29,296 nt of DNA from Stentor coeruleus (GCA_001970955.1 MPUH01000921.1:1-29296); one strand, 5' to 3'. Shown: positions 19,359 to 28,819, counted from the stretch's first letter. Program-made: numbers and translations. The notes: generated from the sequence alone by a model not told the origin.

Positions 19359-20702
19359 AGCTTATTCATCAAAAATGCTCCCCCAACTACCCTAGATTCT
19401 ACGTAAAGTGCGGCAAGTTAGAATTTCCATATTCTGAGACTACAATTAAGTATTTGGAAATGCATTAGTTACTTTAATCCCTAACAAGGGGCAAGTTTTC
19501 AATAGACACTTTGCAACAGTAGACTATTAATTTTTCCATCAAATCTTATCAAATCAACCCAATCATCTTTCGATACATTTTAGCGGCAATTTCATGGAGT
19601 TTAGGCAATCTAACCATTTCTAAAGATCGCTGAAGGACTTCAGCTTCTGAGAAAAACCCTTTGTCCGAACTTCGGCCCAACAGTTTCATCCTTAATTGTT
19701 TGCGGGTTTTTTTCATATCTTTGATATAGTCAGGTCTAGTTTTAAAAGCTTTGAATAATACTGGGGGTTAATTTTTTTGAGGATTTTGTGAGAGTTTAAG
19801 TGATTTAGATTGGAGATTTTGTGAGTATGCAAAGATTTTCATTGGTGTAGGAATGAGAATATTTTTTTTTGATAACTTTGAGTTTATAATATTTTTTTCG
19901 AATGATTTTGGCTTGATGGAATTTTGCACAAGTTTTGGAATAGTAGGTTTTTCTTTTGATCTTAGATTGCATCATTTGGTACCATTAGGATTTTTCAGAT
20001 TTTTTTAAAGTTTCACTTATGAGGATGGTTTTCATTAGTGGACTTGATATAATTTTCTCATATGATTTTGTGCTTTGTATTTGTCGGTAAAAGATTTTTT
20101 ATGGTTCCAAAGAGAAAAGTTGTGATATGAGGGTTTTGATAATTTATTTGGAGTAAGTAGCAGCGTTGTTTTTGGGTTTTAACAGTTTTTAAATATTTTA
20201 TCAGAGCTTTTTAGATTTATTCTAGCTTTTAGACTATAAGAATCCATCTGCATCGGACTGATATTTTTTTTATAGATTCATATAATCTTTTTCGCTTTTA
20301 AACAACTTTTTTCTTACTTTTAAGCCTTATATCATCCTCATTTTATCCTCCACTTTATCATTCATACAAACATCTCTTTATACCCTTTTTCTTTATATCC
20401 CAAATCTTCTCTTAACCTTTCACTCTCCTCATTTCCTCTTCTATTCACTTTTTCACACTCTTCTTGCTTTCACTTTCATCTTTCTCTACATTCTTTCCTC
20501 ACCCTCCCACTAAAACTCTTTTCTTTTTCAACTCATAAAAATTCTCTAAAAAAACATAACTTTTCCTTGCTTTACCCTTTACTCTCTCCCAAGTTTTCTT
20601 AAAAAAAACCTTTAACCTCCATTACCTCTCCAATTTTGCAATTAAAAACCCTTCAAGATATTCCTTATACTGTAAAAAGATTGTATTTCATACTTTATTG
20701 TA
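19359..20702. other. Long spacer between two minus-strand genes
   Basis: It contains a small putative gene at 19549-19716. Otherwise 19770-20220 is T/G-rich on the plus strand, and 20280-20690 is extremely pyrimidine-rich (TTC/CTC runs) just after the stop of the cysteine-rich protein gene. No other gene was seen. Confidence 0.55.
19549..19716 (-). CDS. Small putative protein, 55 residues
   Basis: The minus strand is open for 72 codons (19551-19767) after a TAA, with TGA at 19551-19549. The first ATG, at 19716, gives MKKTRKQLRMKLLG... ending RKMIGLI, 55 residues, basic and predicted helical. Composition is clearly richer in G and C than the surrounding spacer, which is why I list it. Upstream, across the TAA, the frame stays open for about 60 more codons, but that part is A/C-rich flank and may be open only by composition. 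No 15-nt intron removes the TAA. It could be a real small gene, a last exon or a decayed gene. I do not recognise a family. Confidence 0.35.
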   Translation of the reverse strand: MKKTRKQLRMKLLGRSSDKGFFSEAEVLQRSLEMVRLPKLHEIAAKMYRKMIGLI

Positions 20703-21770
20703 TTAAAAAGCGTAAAAAGCCATAATAAGGCCTGATAAAAAGAGATGAGCGCTCTTGTTCCAGTTCCAACCCGGAGTAAAAATTCCTAATTCGCTTGCGC
20801 AGTCATCAATAATATGTGAGCTAAATAAACTCCAATACTTAGCCGTTGCTGTCCAGTTTGTATAATAGTAATACTGAGACAGACTAATACTTTGACACAA
20901 ATACAAAATATCAGGGTCAACACTGCTCGCATCATCTCCTGAACAAAGACTTGTATCATAATTCAAAACATTCGCCAAAGCTGAAGTGTACTCTTGGGTA
21001 AAATTCACATAAGTACCACAATATCCAGTTGAAGATGAAGTTCCATCACATTCACACACTAAAGATTTATAAGAATTATTCGTATTGGCGAATTGATATA
21101 TGCATATATCTCCTATTGTGCAAGCATATGGACTTTGGAGAAGAACATTGTTGGAATAAATTTCTATGGCATCACAGTAGCCATTTTCGTTTTTGATCTG
21201 GCTTTTACAAAAAATATCCAGATCAGTTTTCTCGCCTACTTCTAATGACATGAGCTTTTTGCAGATTCCACGGCCACAACCTAAGCCTGAAGCGCACTCA
21301 TTGTCAAAGTCGCAGTAGTCGCCTGCTTTCAGCGAGGTAATACAATACTTTGATGAATAATCAGTTTTACAATACATATCCGGTTGACAGTCTGCGTCTT
21401 CAGTACAAGACTGTTTATATCCTCTACCTTCACAGCGGTTATCAACACATTTATTGTTTTTACAGTCTTTATCTGAGTTACAAGGGTAGCCTGTTTTTTG
21501 ATTAGAATAAACTGTTGAGCTTGTAGAAGAAGTAGAGTTCTTGCACTCTAATGTCCCGCTTTTATAAAATTCATTTAAGTAATATTGAATATTTCCTAAA
21601 GGGCATGTTTGAGTCACCCCATCATCAAATTGACAAGTTGAAACGTAGACCATTGAATCGGATAGCATACAATAGCTACTGTTTAAACCAAAATCACAAG
21701 TTAACTCAAAACAAGCTAGGACAGTGCTTAGGAGCAAAGCAAAAAACATATTTATTTCAATAGCCATCAT
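20703..21770 (-). CDS. Secreted, probably GPI-anchored cysteine-rich protein
   Basis: A 355-residue protein. The ATG at 21770 leads into MMAIEINMFFALLLSTVLACF, a signal peptide (an ATG at 21767 is equally possible). The mature part is full of Cys and contains several short disulfide-type repeats at about 90-180 (PCNSDKDCKNNKC, SCTEDADCQPDMYC, YCDFDNECASGLGC), of the kind seen in ciliate surface proteins. Ser/Thr-rich linkers and several N-glycosylation sequons (NST, NNS, NWT, NKS) are present. The C-terminus ends with a hydrophobic stretch, HLFLSGLIMAFYAF, without a charged tail, typical of a GPI-attachment signal. It is probably on the cell surface. Ligand or function is unknown. The gene is divergent from the coiled-coil gene, with 25 bp between start codons. 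Confidence 0.85.
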   Translation of the reverse strand: MMAIEINMFFALLLSTVLACFELTCDFGLNSSYCMLSDSMVYVSTCQFDDGVTQTCPLGNIQYYLNEFYKSGTLECKNSTSSTSSTVYSNQKTGYPCNSDKDCKNNKCVDNRCEGRGYKQSCTEDADCQPDMYCKTDYSSKYCITSLKAGDYCDFDNECASGLGCGRGICKKLMSLEVGEKTDLDIFCKSQIKNENGYCDAIEIYSNNVLLQSPYACTIGDICIYQFANTNNSYKSLVCECDGTSSSTGYCGTYVNFTQEYTSALANVLNYDTSLCSGDDASSVDPDILYLCQSISLSQYYYYTNWTATAKYWSLFSSHIIDDCASELGIFTPGWNWNKSAHLFLSGLIMAFYAF

Positions 21771-21795
21771 TTTTGTAGTTGTCAATATAATTTAA
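21771..21795. promoter_or_regulatory. 25-bp divergent start-codon interval
   Basis: Only 25 bp, largely A/T, separate the ATG of the cysteine-rich surface protein (minus) from the ATG of the TALPID3-like gene (plus). Any core promoter must be shared or lie partly inside the opposing coding region, and both 5' UTRs must be very short or overlap. This is inferred from coordinates. No specific factor site was recognised. Confidence 0.5.
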
Positions 21796-24666
21796 ATGAG
21801 TATGAATCAAGACATTGTGGTGTCGAATATGAATATTTCGAATAAGGAACTCCAGCTCAAGCAGAGGTTTTTGAATAATTCGAGGCCTGAAATTTTAGCA
21901 AAGCCCGCTACACCATCGGTAGTACAAGACCCAGCACTGACGTCGTTTCTAGATGAAATGCAGAATACTTTGAAAAAACAGTCTAGCGGCAATGTTCCGA
22001 TGGATTTGCTGAAGCAGCAGACAGCAATTGTACAACAGCAAGCTGAGCTGTTAAAACAGGAACAGAAAAACTTCCAGAAAGTGATACAACAGTTTGCTAA
22101 GCCTGCAGTTGAAGACCCAAAAAGAGCTTTAGCTGAACTCCTTGCTCCTTTAAACAAACAGATACTTGATCTTAAAAACTATTACGAAGAGACTAAAACA
22201 AGCGCCAAAGAAATCTCAAACCAAGTAAACGACCTGAAAAAAACTCTTCAAAGTAAACGTCCAGCAGAGCCTCTAACAAAAAGTATTGAAGAAGGCATGG
22301 GTAAGTTTTCACGTAAAAAAGCTGCCTTAGACTACAAAGTCAAAGAAACTGAGTCTATAGTAAAAGATGTGATTACAGATGCCCAAGATCGTGTTAATCT
22401 TGCAGGTTGTGGCCAAGGTATAGAATATTTACGTGAGCAAATAGAAGCTGTGAATAAAGATGCAGAGAAAATTGAGACTGACTTACAGAATCGTTTCAAA
22501 CGAATAATGCAACAAGTCCAAAAAGTTAAAAGCATCCCAAATGAAGTGACAATAAATAGTTTTGCTGGTTCAGAAGAGACCATATATCAAGCTTTAGGAG
22601 GTCGAATGGACTATGATAGCATATTATCTGAATTAGAAACCATAAGTGAATATAAAACAAAACTTATCCAAGACTATAAAAAAAACACACCAATATACCC
22701 AAAAGTCCAAAAACAAACAGTAGTCCAAGGTGCTGATAAGAAACCAGTAAGGAAACCTCTTCAAATGCACCCTGTTCCTACTGGTCTAGTAAAAAAAACA
22801 ATTAAAACCAAGCCCCAAGCTTTGCAGAATATCCCAACCCAGCCTAAAATCCTCCAAAAGCAAATCGAAAAGCCTCGGTCTGGATCAAGAAGCTCAGGAA
22901 CTCCTGTAAGTGTTTTAGAGAAACCAAAAGATCTAAATGAAAAAGACATGAGAAAAGAAACATCTGAAATACACAGAAAAACCCCAACACCTAGAAACCC
23001 ACCAAGACCAACACCTCCAGCAACATCAAGAAGTATCGATAGTTCAAAAGATTTTGAAGAACGGCCAAGTACAAGTATTATACCTAAAGCTCCATCACCA
23101 CAACCATTTCAAACACGGCCTGGGGTGACTAAAGGGCAACAAACAAAGGATGTGATTAATAAAGCTGATATTTACCCAGCGCTTAAAACTATAGAAACTC
23201 AAGAACCTCCTAAATCTTCTATTGAGCAACGTACTGTTGATGCTGTTACTGAGTTTTTATTAACACAAATCCTTGAAGCACCAAAGAAAAAAACACTTAG
23301 TGTTCCTGAGGTTCAACCATCAAAATGGTTAGGTGTTGAAGAACTTAGTGAATTAACAAGACTTGGCATTTATGTAGACCCTTTAACTATAGACCGTTTA
23401 GGCAAAGAAGTTCTACAACAACAAATTCTTGACTTGAAAAACCAGAAAAAAATACAAGAAAAACCCCCGGCTAAAGAAAAAATCGAACGAAAACCCGAAA
23501 TTGTAATAGAAAAAACTCCGAAAGACAACGAAGAAAATGAAGATAATTACGATAGCGACTTTGAAGAGTCATCAGGATCAAATTGCAACCAAAAGCCCAA
23601 CAAAGATCCTAAAGAGGAAGAAAAAGCTCTTCTTTTCGATAAAATTTCCCCTAAAACTCCACCTTTAATGTATGAAAAAAGATTTGAAATCCCAGAAAGG
23701 TCACCAATAACTAGTATTATAGAAAGGCCTGAACAAAATCTTGGGTCTTTACTTGACCCAAGAATCCTCGGTAGAATGAGCGCTGCAAGTATCCAACATT
23801 ATATAACTGCTCTTATAGATGCTGGGCATATGCAAAAACCTAATGATCAAGCAAGTTTTCTAACAAGATCTCTAACTCCATTATCACAACCTTTAACAAC
23901 TCCAGCACCACAAGCTTTACCAACACCACAATATAGACATACAACTGATACAACAATTGTAGAAACTAAAATGCCTGATGAAGTTAAAGAATTTATGTCA
24001 AGTAATATTGGCTCACAAATACTTACAACAATTAAAGAAAATCCACATTTAACAGCACAACAAGTTATGGAAAATTGGGCTCAGAGACAAGGGTTTAATC
24101 AAAGATATCCACCTAAACAAGAGTTTCCACATAAGAAAACAGAGGATGGGATTTTTGGTAAGCCAATGAGTGCGGGTGCTAGGGTTTTTGATGTTGAGGA
24201 AGAAGAAAAAAAAGTGTTTCAGGAAAATTCGACTAGTAGAAGATTGATATCTATACCTGTACTTGAGATACATAGGAAGACAGAAAGTACAGATTCTGGG
24301 AAAATTGTTTCTGATTCAGATGTTTCAGGACTTTCACATTCAGGAAGTGTTGGTTCTGAAGTTTTTAATATTGAAAATGCAGAATTCCTTGGAGGCTTTA
24401 TGGAATTTGTAAGAAAAGCACGAGAACTTGAAGAAGGACAAGTGCCTGGAAATTCGGATTTGTCTGAAGGTGAGGTAAGAATGGATTATGAAGGGTTGTC
24501 TAGTGGAGAAATACCTCAAGAAGTACTTAATCCTGTAGTGTTGAGAGTTGAGAAAAAAGATAGGTTGAGGATTTCTGGAAGTGGAATGCTGAGTGATGAT
24601 GATTTCCAACTTAGTGAAGAGCTTGAAGAAGGAGAATTCGACCCGCATAACATTTTTAAGGTCTAA
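21796..24666 (+). CDS. Large coiled-coil protein, TALPID3/KIAA0586-like (tentative)
   Basis: A 956-residue protein. Residues about 40-130 are Gln/Lys-rich coiled coil (LLKQQTAIVQQQAELLKQEQ), with further heptad-like helices to about 300. Residues 330-460 are basic, Pro/Ser/Thr-rich and disordered. At about 475-560 come VDAVTEFLLTQILEA and LGIYVDPLTIDRLGKEVLQQQI, which resemble the conserved segments of TALPID3, a centriole/basal-body protein needed for ciliogenesis. An acidic stretch lies near 575-600 and a helical segment near 730-780 (VKEFMSSNIGSQILTTIKEN). The C-terminus repeats short acidic SEGE/SSGE/LEEGE motifs, also reminiscent of TALPID3. The match is from memory and limited to short motifs, so the gene is certain but the identity is not. 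ATG at 21796 or 21802, TAA stop. Confidence 0.62.
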   Translation: MSMNQDIVVSNMNISNKELQLKQRFLNNSRPEILAKPATPSVVQDPALTSFLDEMQNTLKKQSSGNVPMDLLKQQTAIVQQQAELLKQEQKNFQKVIQQFAKPAVEDPKRALAELLAPLNKQILDLKNYYEETKTSAKEISNQVNDLKKTLQSKRPAEPLTKSIEEGMGKFSRKKAALDYKVKETESIVKDVITDAQDRVNLAGCGQGIEYLREQIEAVNKDAEKIETDLQNRFKRIMQQVQKVKSIPNEVTINSFAGSEETIYQALGGRMDYDSILSELETISEYKTKLIQDYKKNTPIYPKVQKQTVVQGADKKPVRKPLQMHPVPTGLVKKTIKTKPQALQNIPTQPKILQKQIEKPRSGSRSSGTPVSVLEKPKDLNEKDMRKETSEIHRKTPTPRNPPRPTPPATSRSIDSSKDFEERPSTSIIPKAPSPQPFQTRPGVTKGQQTKDVINKADIYPALKTIETQEPPKSSIEQRTVDAVTEFLLTQILEAPKKKTLSVPEVQPSKWLGVEELSELTRLGIYVDPLTIDRLGKEVLQQQILDLKNQKKIQEKPPAKEKIERKPEIVIEKTPKDNEENEDNYDSDFEESSGSNCNQKPNKDPKEEEKALLFDKISPKTPPLMYEKRFEIPERSPITSIIERPEQNLGSLLDPRILGRMSAASIQHYITALIDAGHMQKPNDQASFLTRSLTPLSQPLTTPAPQALPTPQYRHTTDTTIVETKMPDEVKEFMSSNIGSQILTTIKENPHLTAQQVMENWAQRQGFNQRYPPKQEFPHKKTEDGIFGKPMSAGARVFDVEEEEKKVFQENSTSRRLISIPVLEIHRKTESTDSGKIVSDSDVSGLSHSGSVGSEVFNIENAEFLGGFMEFVRKARELEEGQVPGNSDLSEGEVRMDYEGLSSGEIPQEVLNPVVLRVEKKDRLRISGSGMLSDDDFQLSEELEEGEFDPHNIFKV

Positions 24667-25066
24667 TGTTAAGTATTTAGAAGTTTTTATAGGTATTTAA
24701 GAATTTCGCATGTTTTGAACTGCATTGAAAACTATTATAATTAAATCTATCTAAATAACAAGTTACTATAAAATAAATTTTACAGAAAACTAATTAAAAT
24801 TAAATCTATCTAAATAACAAGTTACTATAAAATAAATTTTACAGAAAACTAATCTAAAATTTTCTATCAAAAACATCAAACCTAAAATTATTTTCTTATT
24901 TACAACATCAAATTTCTAAATTTTTTCATCACCAACTCCAATCTAATCATATTAAATCTTCCTGCTAAAATTCTTCCTCACCCTCTAATCCTCTTCCTAA
25001 TTTCTCCAATCTTATATTCTCCTCTTAACTTTCTGTTAATTTTTTATATAATAAAAACAAAATTAA
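24667..25066. other. Intergenic spacer containing a tandem duplication
   Basis: It holds the 59-nt tandem repeat (24739-24853), then an A/C/T-rich stretch up to the TPR-IQ start, with a TATATAATAAAA sequence at about 25045-25056. No gene was seen. Confidence 0.6.
24739..24853. repeat. Tandem direct repeat, 59-nt unit, about two copies
   Basis: The unit begins AATTAAATCTATCTAAATAA at 24739 and again at 24798, a period of 59 nt. The second copy runs to 24853, where ACAGAAAACTAAT ends both. I see no mismatch between the copies, so the duplication is recent. It lies in the 3' flank of the TALPID3-like gene. Confidence 0.93.
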
Positions 25067-26602
25067 ATGCACAAAAACACATCAGACATCTATGATCTTG
25101 TTATGGACTACAACAAATCAGCTATCCAAGCATTGCAACAAGGGAATTTTCCAACAGCTCACGAAGATCTTTCCCAAGCCAAATTACTTCTTAAAAATCA
25201 AAGTAACACTCAAAAAATCCTCAAACTCAAAGCTATAACCTACAACAATTTCGGATGTTTTTACAAAAGACAAGGCCGTTTACAAAAAGCTCTAGCCTAT
25301 CTTATCCAAGCTTTAAATTATGAATCAAAACTATCAGATGATATGACAAATATATCTGGAACATATCTTAACATTTCTATTATATATTCAGAAATTGATG
25401 AATTAGAACCAGCTTTAGAATATGCTATAAAAGCTATTAATAATAGTGAAGATAAGTTTAAGGAAACTGATGGAGAAATTAATGCATTAATTGTAGCATA
25501 TCAGAATATAGGGAATTTACATGTTAAAATGGGAAAAGATAATGAAGGAAGAAAATATTTGATTCATGCTTATGAATTAGCTGTTAAGTATTATGGGGTT
25601 AATGATCCTATGACAGTTTATGCTAAGAATCAAATAAGAAATTCCCCTGAAAAAGAAAAGGAAAAAGCTAATCCAATTATTGAGAGAATGCTTAATTATT
25701 TTGAAAAACACATGGGGCAAAGTAGAAGTAAAAGATATCGTTCAATGCATAATCCTCCTTATTATCAGCCAATTCGTAAAGACTTACAAGCATTTACCCA
25801 TAGGCCAAAACAGCAAAGTCTTCAACCAATAACTGACTATCAGCTAAAAAATACCTCCCCATCAAGCAAAGTGGTAAATAAATCTCCTTCTAAAGGTACT
25901 TTCTCAACAAGACTTCCTAAACAACCTATTTTCTATCCAGTTTCCTCATCGAAAAAAACTTTTTTTCAACAAAACTCTTCAAAACCAACACCTGCCTCTA
26001 AATCTAAAGGGATAATATCGCAAACCTTCCCTTCTCAACAAAGACTTAAAGTTAAATCCCCTCAAAAACCAAAAATTGTGACAAAATCCACATATCATCT
26101 AATCCCCCAAAACCCTATAAATACGAAAATAGCGAAAATTTCTGATAAACTATCATCTTTTCGTAACAATCTGTCAATTTTTCATAAAAATTTTGATGAC
26201 ATACGCAATTCTTCAGTTCTTAGTAATAATCAACAGATACTCCCTCTTGAAAAATACTCAGAAAACTCTGTTAATAAAGCAATTATAATACAAAAACATG
26301 TTCGTGGGTATTTTACTAGGAAAAACATGAAAAAACTCGATTACTCGGCTAGGGTTATACAAAGAAAATATAGAAATTATGCTAAAAAAGCAAAGGTTTT
26401 GAATAAAAAAGCAAAAGCTAGAGAATTTTCACAACAGTTTAGTCAGAGTATTTTAAAAAAAGAAAGGGATGAAGTTAGGAAACCTAAAGATGAGTCAATG
26501 CAAACATTTAAGAAAACATTAAAGAAAAGATCGTTTATTGAGAAGATTTTGTTTATTCAAAAACATGTTAGAGATTATTTAAGGAAAAAGAAGTGTATAT
26601 AA
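25067..26602 (+). CDS. TPR and IQ-motif protein
   Basis: A 511-residue protein. Residues about 12-180 form TPR-type helical repeats, for example YNNFGCFYKRQGRLQKALAY, YLNISIIYSEIDELEPALEY and YQNIGNLHVKMGKDNEGRKY, ending in a segment of the kinesin-light-chain/LGN style (YELAVKYYGVND). The middle, about 215-400, is basic, Pro/Ser/Lys-rich and disordered. The C-terminus carries three IQ motifs: IIIQKHVRGYFTRK (about 406-419), VIQRKYRNYAKK (426-437) and LFIQKHVRDYLRKK (491-504), predicted to bind calmodulin or centrin without calcium. TPR plus IQ proteins are often ciliary or cytoskeletal scaffolds, so such a role is likely but inferred. ATG at 25067, TAA stop, no visible intron. Confidence 0.87.
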   Translation: MHKNTSDIYDLVMDYNKSAIQALQQGNFPTAHEDLSQAKLLLKNQSNTQKILKLKAITYNNFGCFYKRQGRLQKALAYLIQALNYESKLSDDMTNISGTYLNISIIYSEIDELEPALEYAIKAINNSEDKFKETDGEINALIVAYQNIGNLHVKMGKDNEGRKYLIHAYELAVKYYGVNDPMTVYAKNQIRNSPEKEKEKANPIIERMLNYFEKHMGQSRSKRYRSMHNPPYYQPIRKDLQAFTHRPKQQSLQPITDYQLKNTSPSSKVVNKSPSKGTFSTRLPKQPIFYPVSSSKKTFFQQNSSKPTPASKSKGIISQTFPSQQRLKVKSPQKPKIVTKSTYHLIPQNPINTKIAKISDKLSSFRNNLSIFHKNFDDIRNSSVLSNNQQILPLEKYSENSVNKAIIIQKHVRGYFTRKNMKKLDYSARVIQRKYRNYAKKAKVLNKKAKAREFSQQFSQSILKKERDEVRKPKDESMQTFKKTLKKRSFIEKILFIQKHVRDYLRKKKCI

Positions 26603-27376
26603 TAAAGCTTTAATAATATTTTTTATTACTAAGTGAAATTTAATAAGAAATAAAGGTTGATGTTAAGATTAAGGAAATACATTTTTATTGTTGAGGGTTT
26701 TAAAATGATGGGTTTTGGATGTTTTATAGATTTAAGTATTTTTGGAATAAAAATATATGAGGCTGTTAAAAAGATACTTATTAGGATGAGTTTTTATTAG
26801 GAAATTATATTGATAAATTTTAAACTTTATATGAGTTAAGTGCTGGTGGATTTTGGTTTATTTTGCTATATGCTAGGTTGTATGAAGATTTTTTTTATTT
26901 TATAATTACAACTTGGGATACTTTTTAGGATATAAGTTATAAAAAAAACTATATAAGTTACCTTATAAAAGATGTTTCAACCTAACTTTAACAACATAAT
27001 TACTATAAACTCTTAAACTTTTATAATATTCTAAATAATAATAGTTTATTTCCATGATAATCTTTTTTTTTTGTAGTTACTCTAACAGACTACCTTATTT
27101 TTTTTTTCAAGTTTCACAACTTCCTACTTCAAATAAATAGCCTTAAGATAATTAAACAAGTAACTTTTAATAAAATGCATCAACTCACTTCTAAAAATAA
27201 AATCTAAGCCTAATTTCAAATCTTTACTAAAAACCCTCAAAAATTCTTCAAGTTTAAAACCACATAAACTTCTCAAGAAACTCTAAAAAAAACTAAAATC
27301 CCAACTCTAAACTAATAATCTTTTATCAAACAATCACATTACACTCATTGTATTACCATCAAATTAAGTGACATAA
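26603..27376. other. Intergenic spacer with a sharp composition switch
   Basis: Up to about 26930 the plus strand is T/G-rich. From about 26960 to the transporter start it is A/C-rich. For example, 26641-26700 has 13 G and 1 C, while 27241-27300 has 2 G and 12 C. No gene was seen. Confidence 0.65.
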
Positions 27377-28819
27377 ATGGAATCCTCTGACGAAAATCAA
27401 AAACTTTCTGACCTTGAAACAAAGAACACTACAGACATTAGCCATACACGTTTAAGATACTTCGTGCTTTTTCTGGCATGTTTTCTATGTTTCGGCAGTT
27501 ACTTCATTTATGATATCCCATCAGCTTTACAAACACAAATCCAAGACGTAATCCAAACATAGGAACTTGACATAAGTATTTTCCAATTCAGTCTTTTATA
27601 TTCAGTTTATTCTTTCCCAAATATAATCTTACCTTTTTTTGGTGGGTATTTAATTGACTTCTTAGGTGTCAGAGTAGGTATTATGATATTTTGTTCATTA
27701 GTTGCCATTGGTCAAGCAGTTTTTGCATTTGGAGTCAGTATTAAATCTTTTCCAATTGCCCTACTTGGTAGATGCATATTTGGCTGTGGCGCTGAAAGTT
27801 TAGGAGTTACTCAAAGCACTATAGTATCAAAATGGTTTTCAGAAAAAGATCTTGCTATGGCTTTATCTATGAATATCAGCATTTCAAGATCAGCAAGTGT
27901 TCTTAATTATACATTAGAACCTTATTTACTTAGTTTATCAGGAAATACAATACTTGGACTTTGGGTTGGATTTTTAATATGTGTTGGGTCTCTTTTTTGT
28001 GGGCTTGGGATCCTTGTTTTTGATAAAAAAAGAGATAGAATGCTTGGGATTAAAGATAGGAAAAATATCCCAGATGATGAAAAAATCAAATGTTCGGATA
28101 TTAAAAAGTTTGGATTTTGTTATTGGATGATTTGTGCTAATATTGTTTTTGTTTATATAAGTATTGTGTGCTTTAATAATTTTGCAAGTAATTATTATCA
28201 GGTGAGATTTGATTATACGACACAACAGGCTGGGTTGGTTATAAGTATTGTATATGCGGTTTCTGCTGTACTATGCCCGATTATGGGGAGGATTGTTGAT
28301 AAGATTGGGAAAAGGGTTATTTTTTTGATAGTTGCTGCTAGTTGTGTAACATTAGTGTTTGTTTTGTTTTTGCTAACACCCGATTCTCACAAATCCTTAC
28401 ACCCAGTTTTTTATACTTTAATCCTTGGTATAGGTGATTCAATAAATTCATCAGTTATATGGGCTTGTATACCTTATCTTGTTGAATCAAGGACAATTGG
28501 TACAGCATTTGGCGTCTCATCAGCTGTGCAAAATCTTGGGCTTTCAGTAGGTCCAATGGCAGTTGGGTTTATAAATGAATATACGACAAAAGATCATGGA
28601 TATTATTGGGTTACTTTTTTCCTAGTAATGATGGCTTTTCTTGGAGTTTTAACTACAACAACAATATATATTTATGATATGAGACATGGAGGAATATTAA
28701 ATGCAGTTGATCCACAAAGTATTATAGAGAAAAAAATTAGGCCTAAGGATATCAAAATTAGACCTGAGATCAATTATTCTGAAAGTCTTTTAAGTAAAGA
28801 GAGTGTTGTAGAAAAATAA
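27377..28819 (+). CDS. MFSD1-like major facilitator transporter (two exons)
   Basis: Exon 27377-27547 and exon 27563-28819 join to 475 residues after removal of a 15-nt intron. The first helix region, LACFLCFGSYFIYDIPSALQ, and the following YSFPNIILPFFGGYLID match the start of MFSD1, a lysosomal MFS carrier that exports dipeptides. GRCIFGCGAESLGVTQST, then a WF-x-KDLAMALSMNISISRSASVLN stretch, also follow MFSD1 closely. About twelve membrane segments can be drawn. The N-terminal tail (about 27 residues) and the C-terminal tail (about 45, charged) are cytosolic. By analogy it would move dipeptides out of digestive compartments, but the substrate here is inferred. A broken paralogue lies about 21 kb upstream. 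TAA stop. Confidence 0.88.
27548..27562 (+). other. 15-nt intron of the MFSD1-like gene
   Basis: GTAATCCAAACATAG, phase 0. Its last codon is an in-frame TAG. Removal joins ALQTQIQD to ELDISIFQF, as in the paralogue and in MFSD1 relatives. Confidence 0.9.

Noticed and set aside
20280-20690. Pyrimidine-rich tract considered as a microsatellite or regulatory tract
   Set aside because: There is no consistent repeat unit. It fits the general 3'-flank strand bias of the minus-strand gene ending at 20703.
21807-22157. 116-codon open frame opposite the coiled-coil gene
   Set aside because: Cys/Ser-rich shadow of a Gln/Lys-rich coiled-coil coding region.
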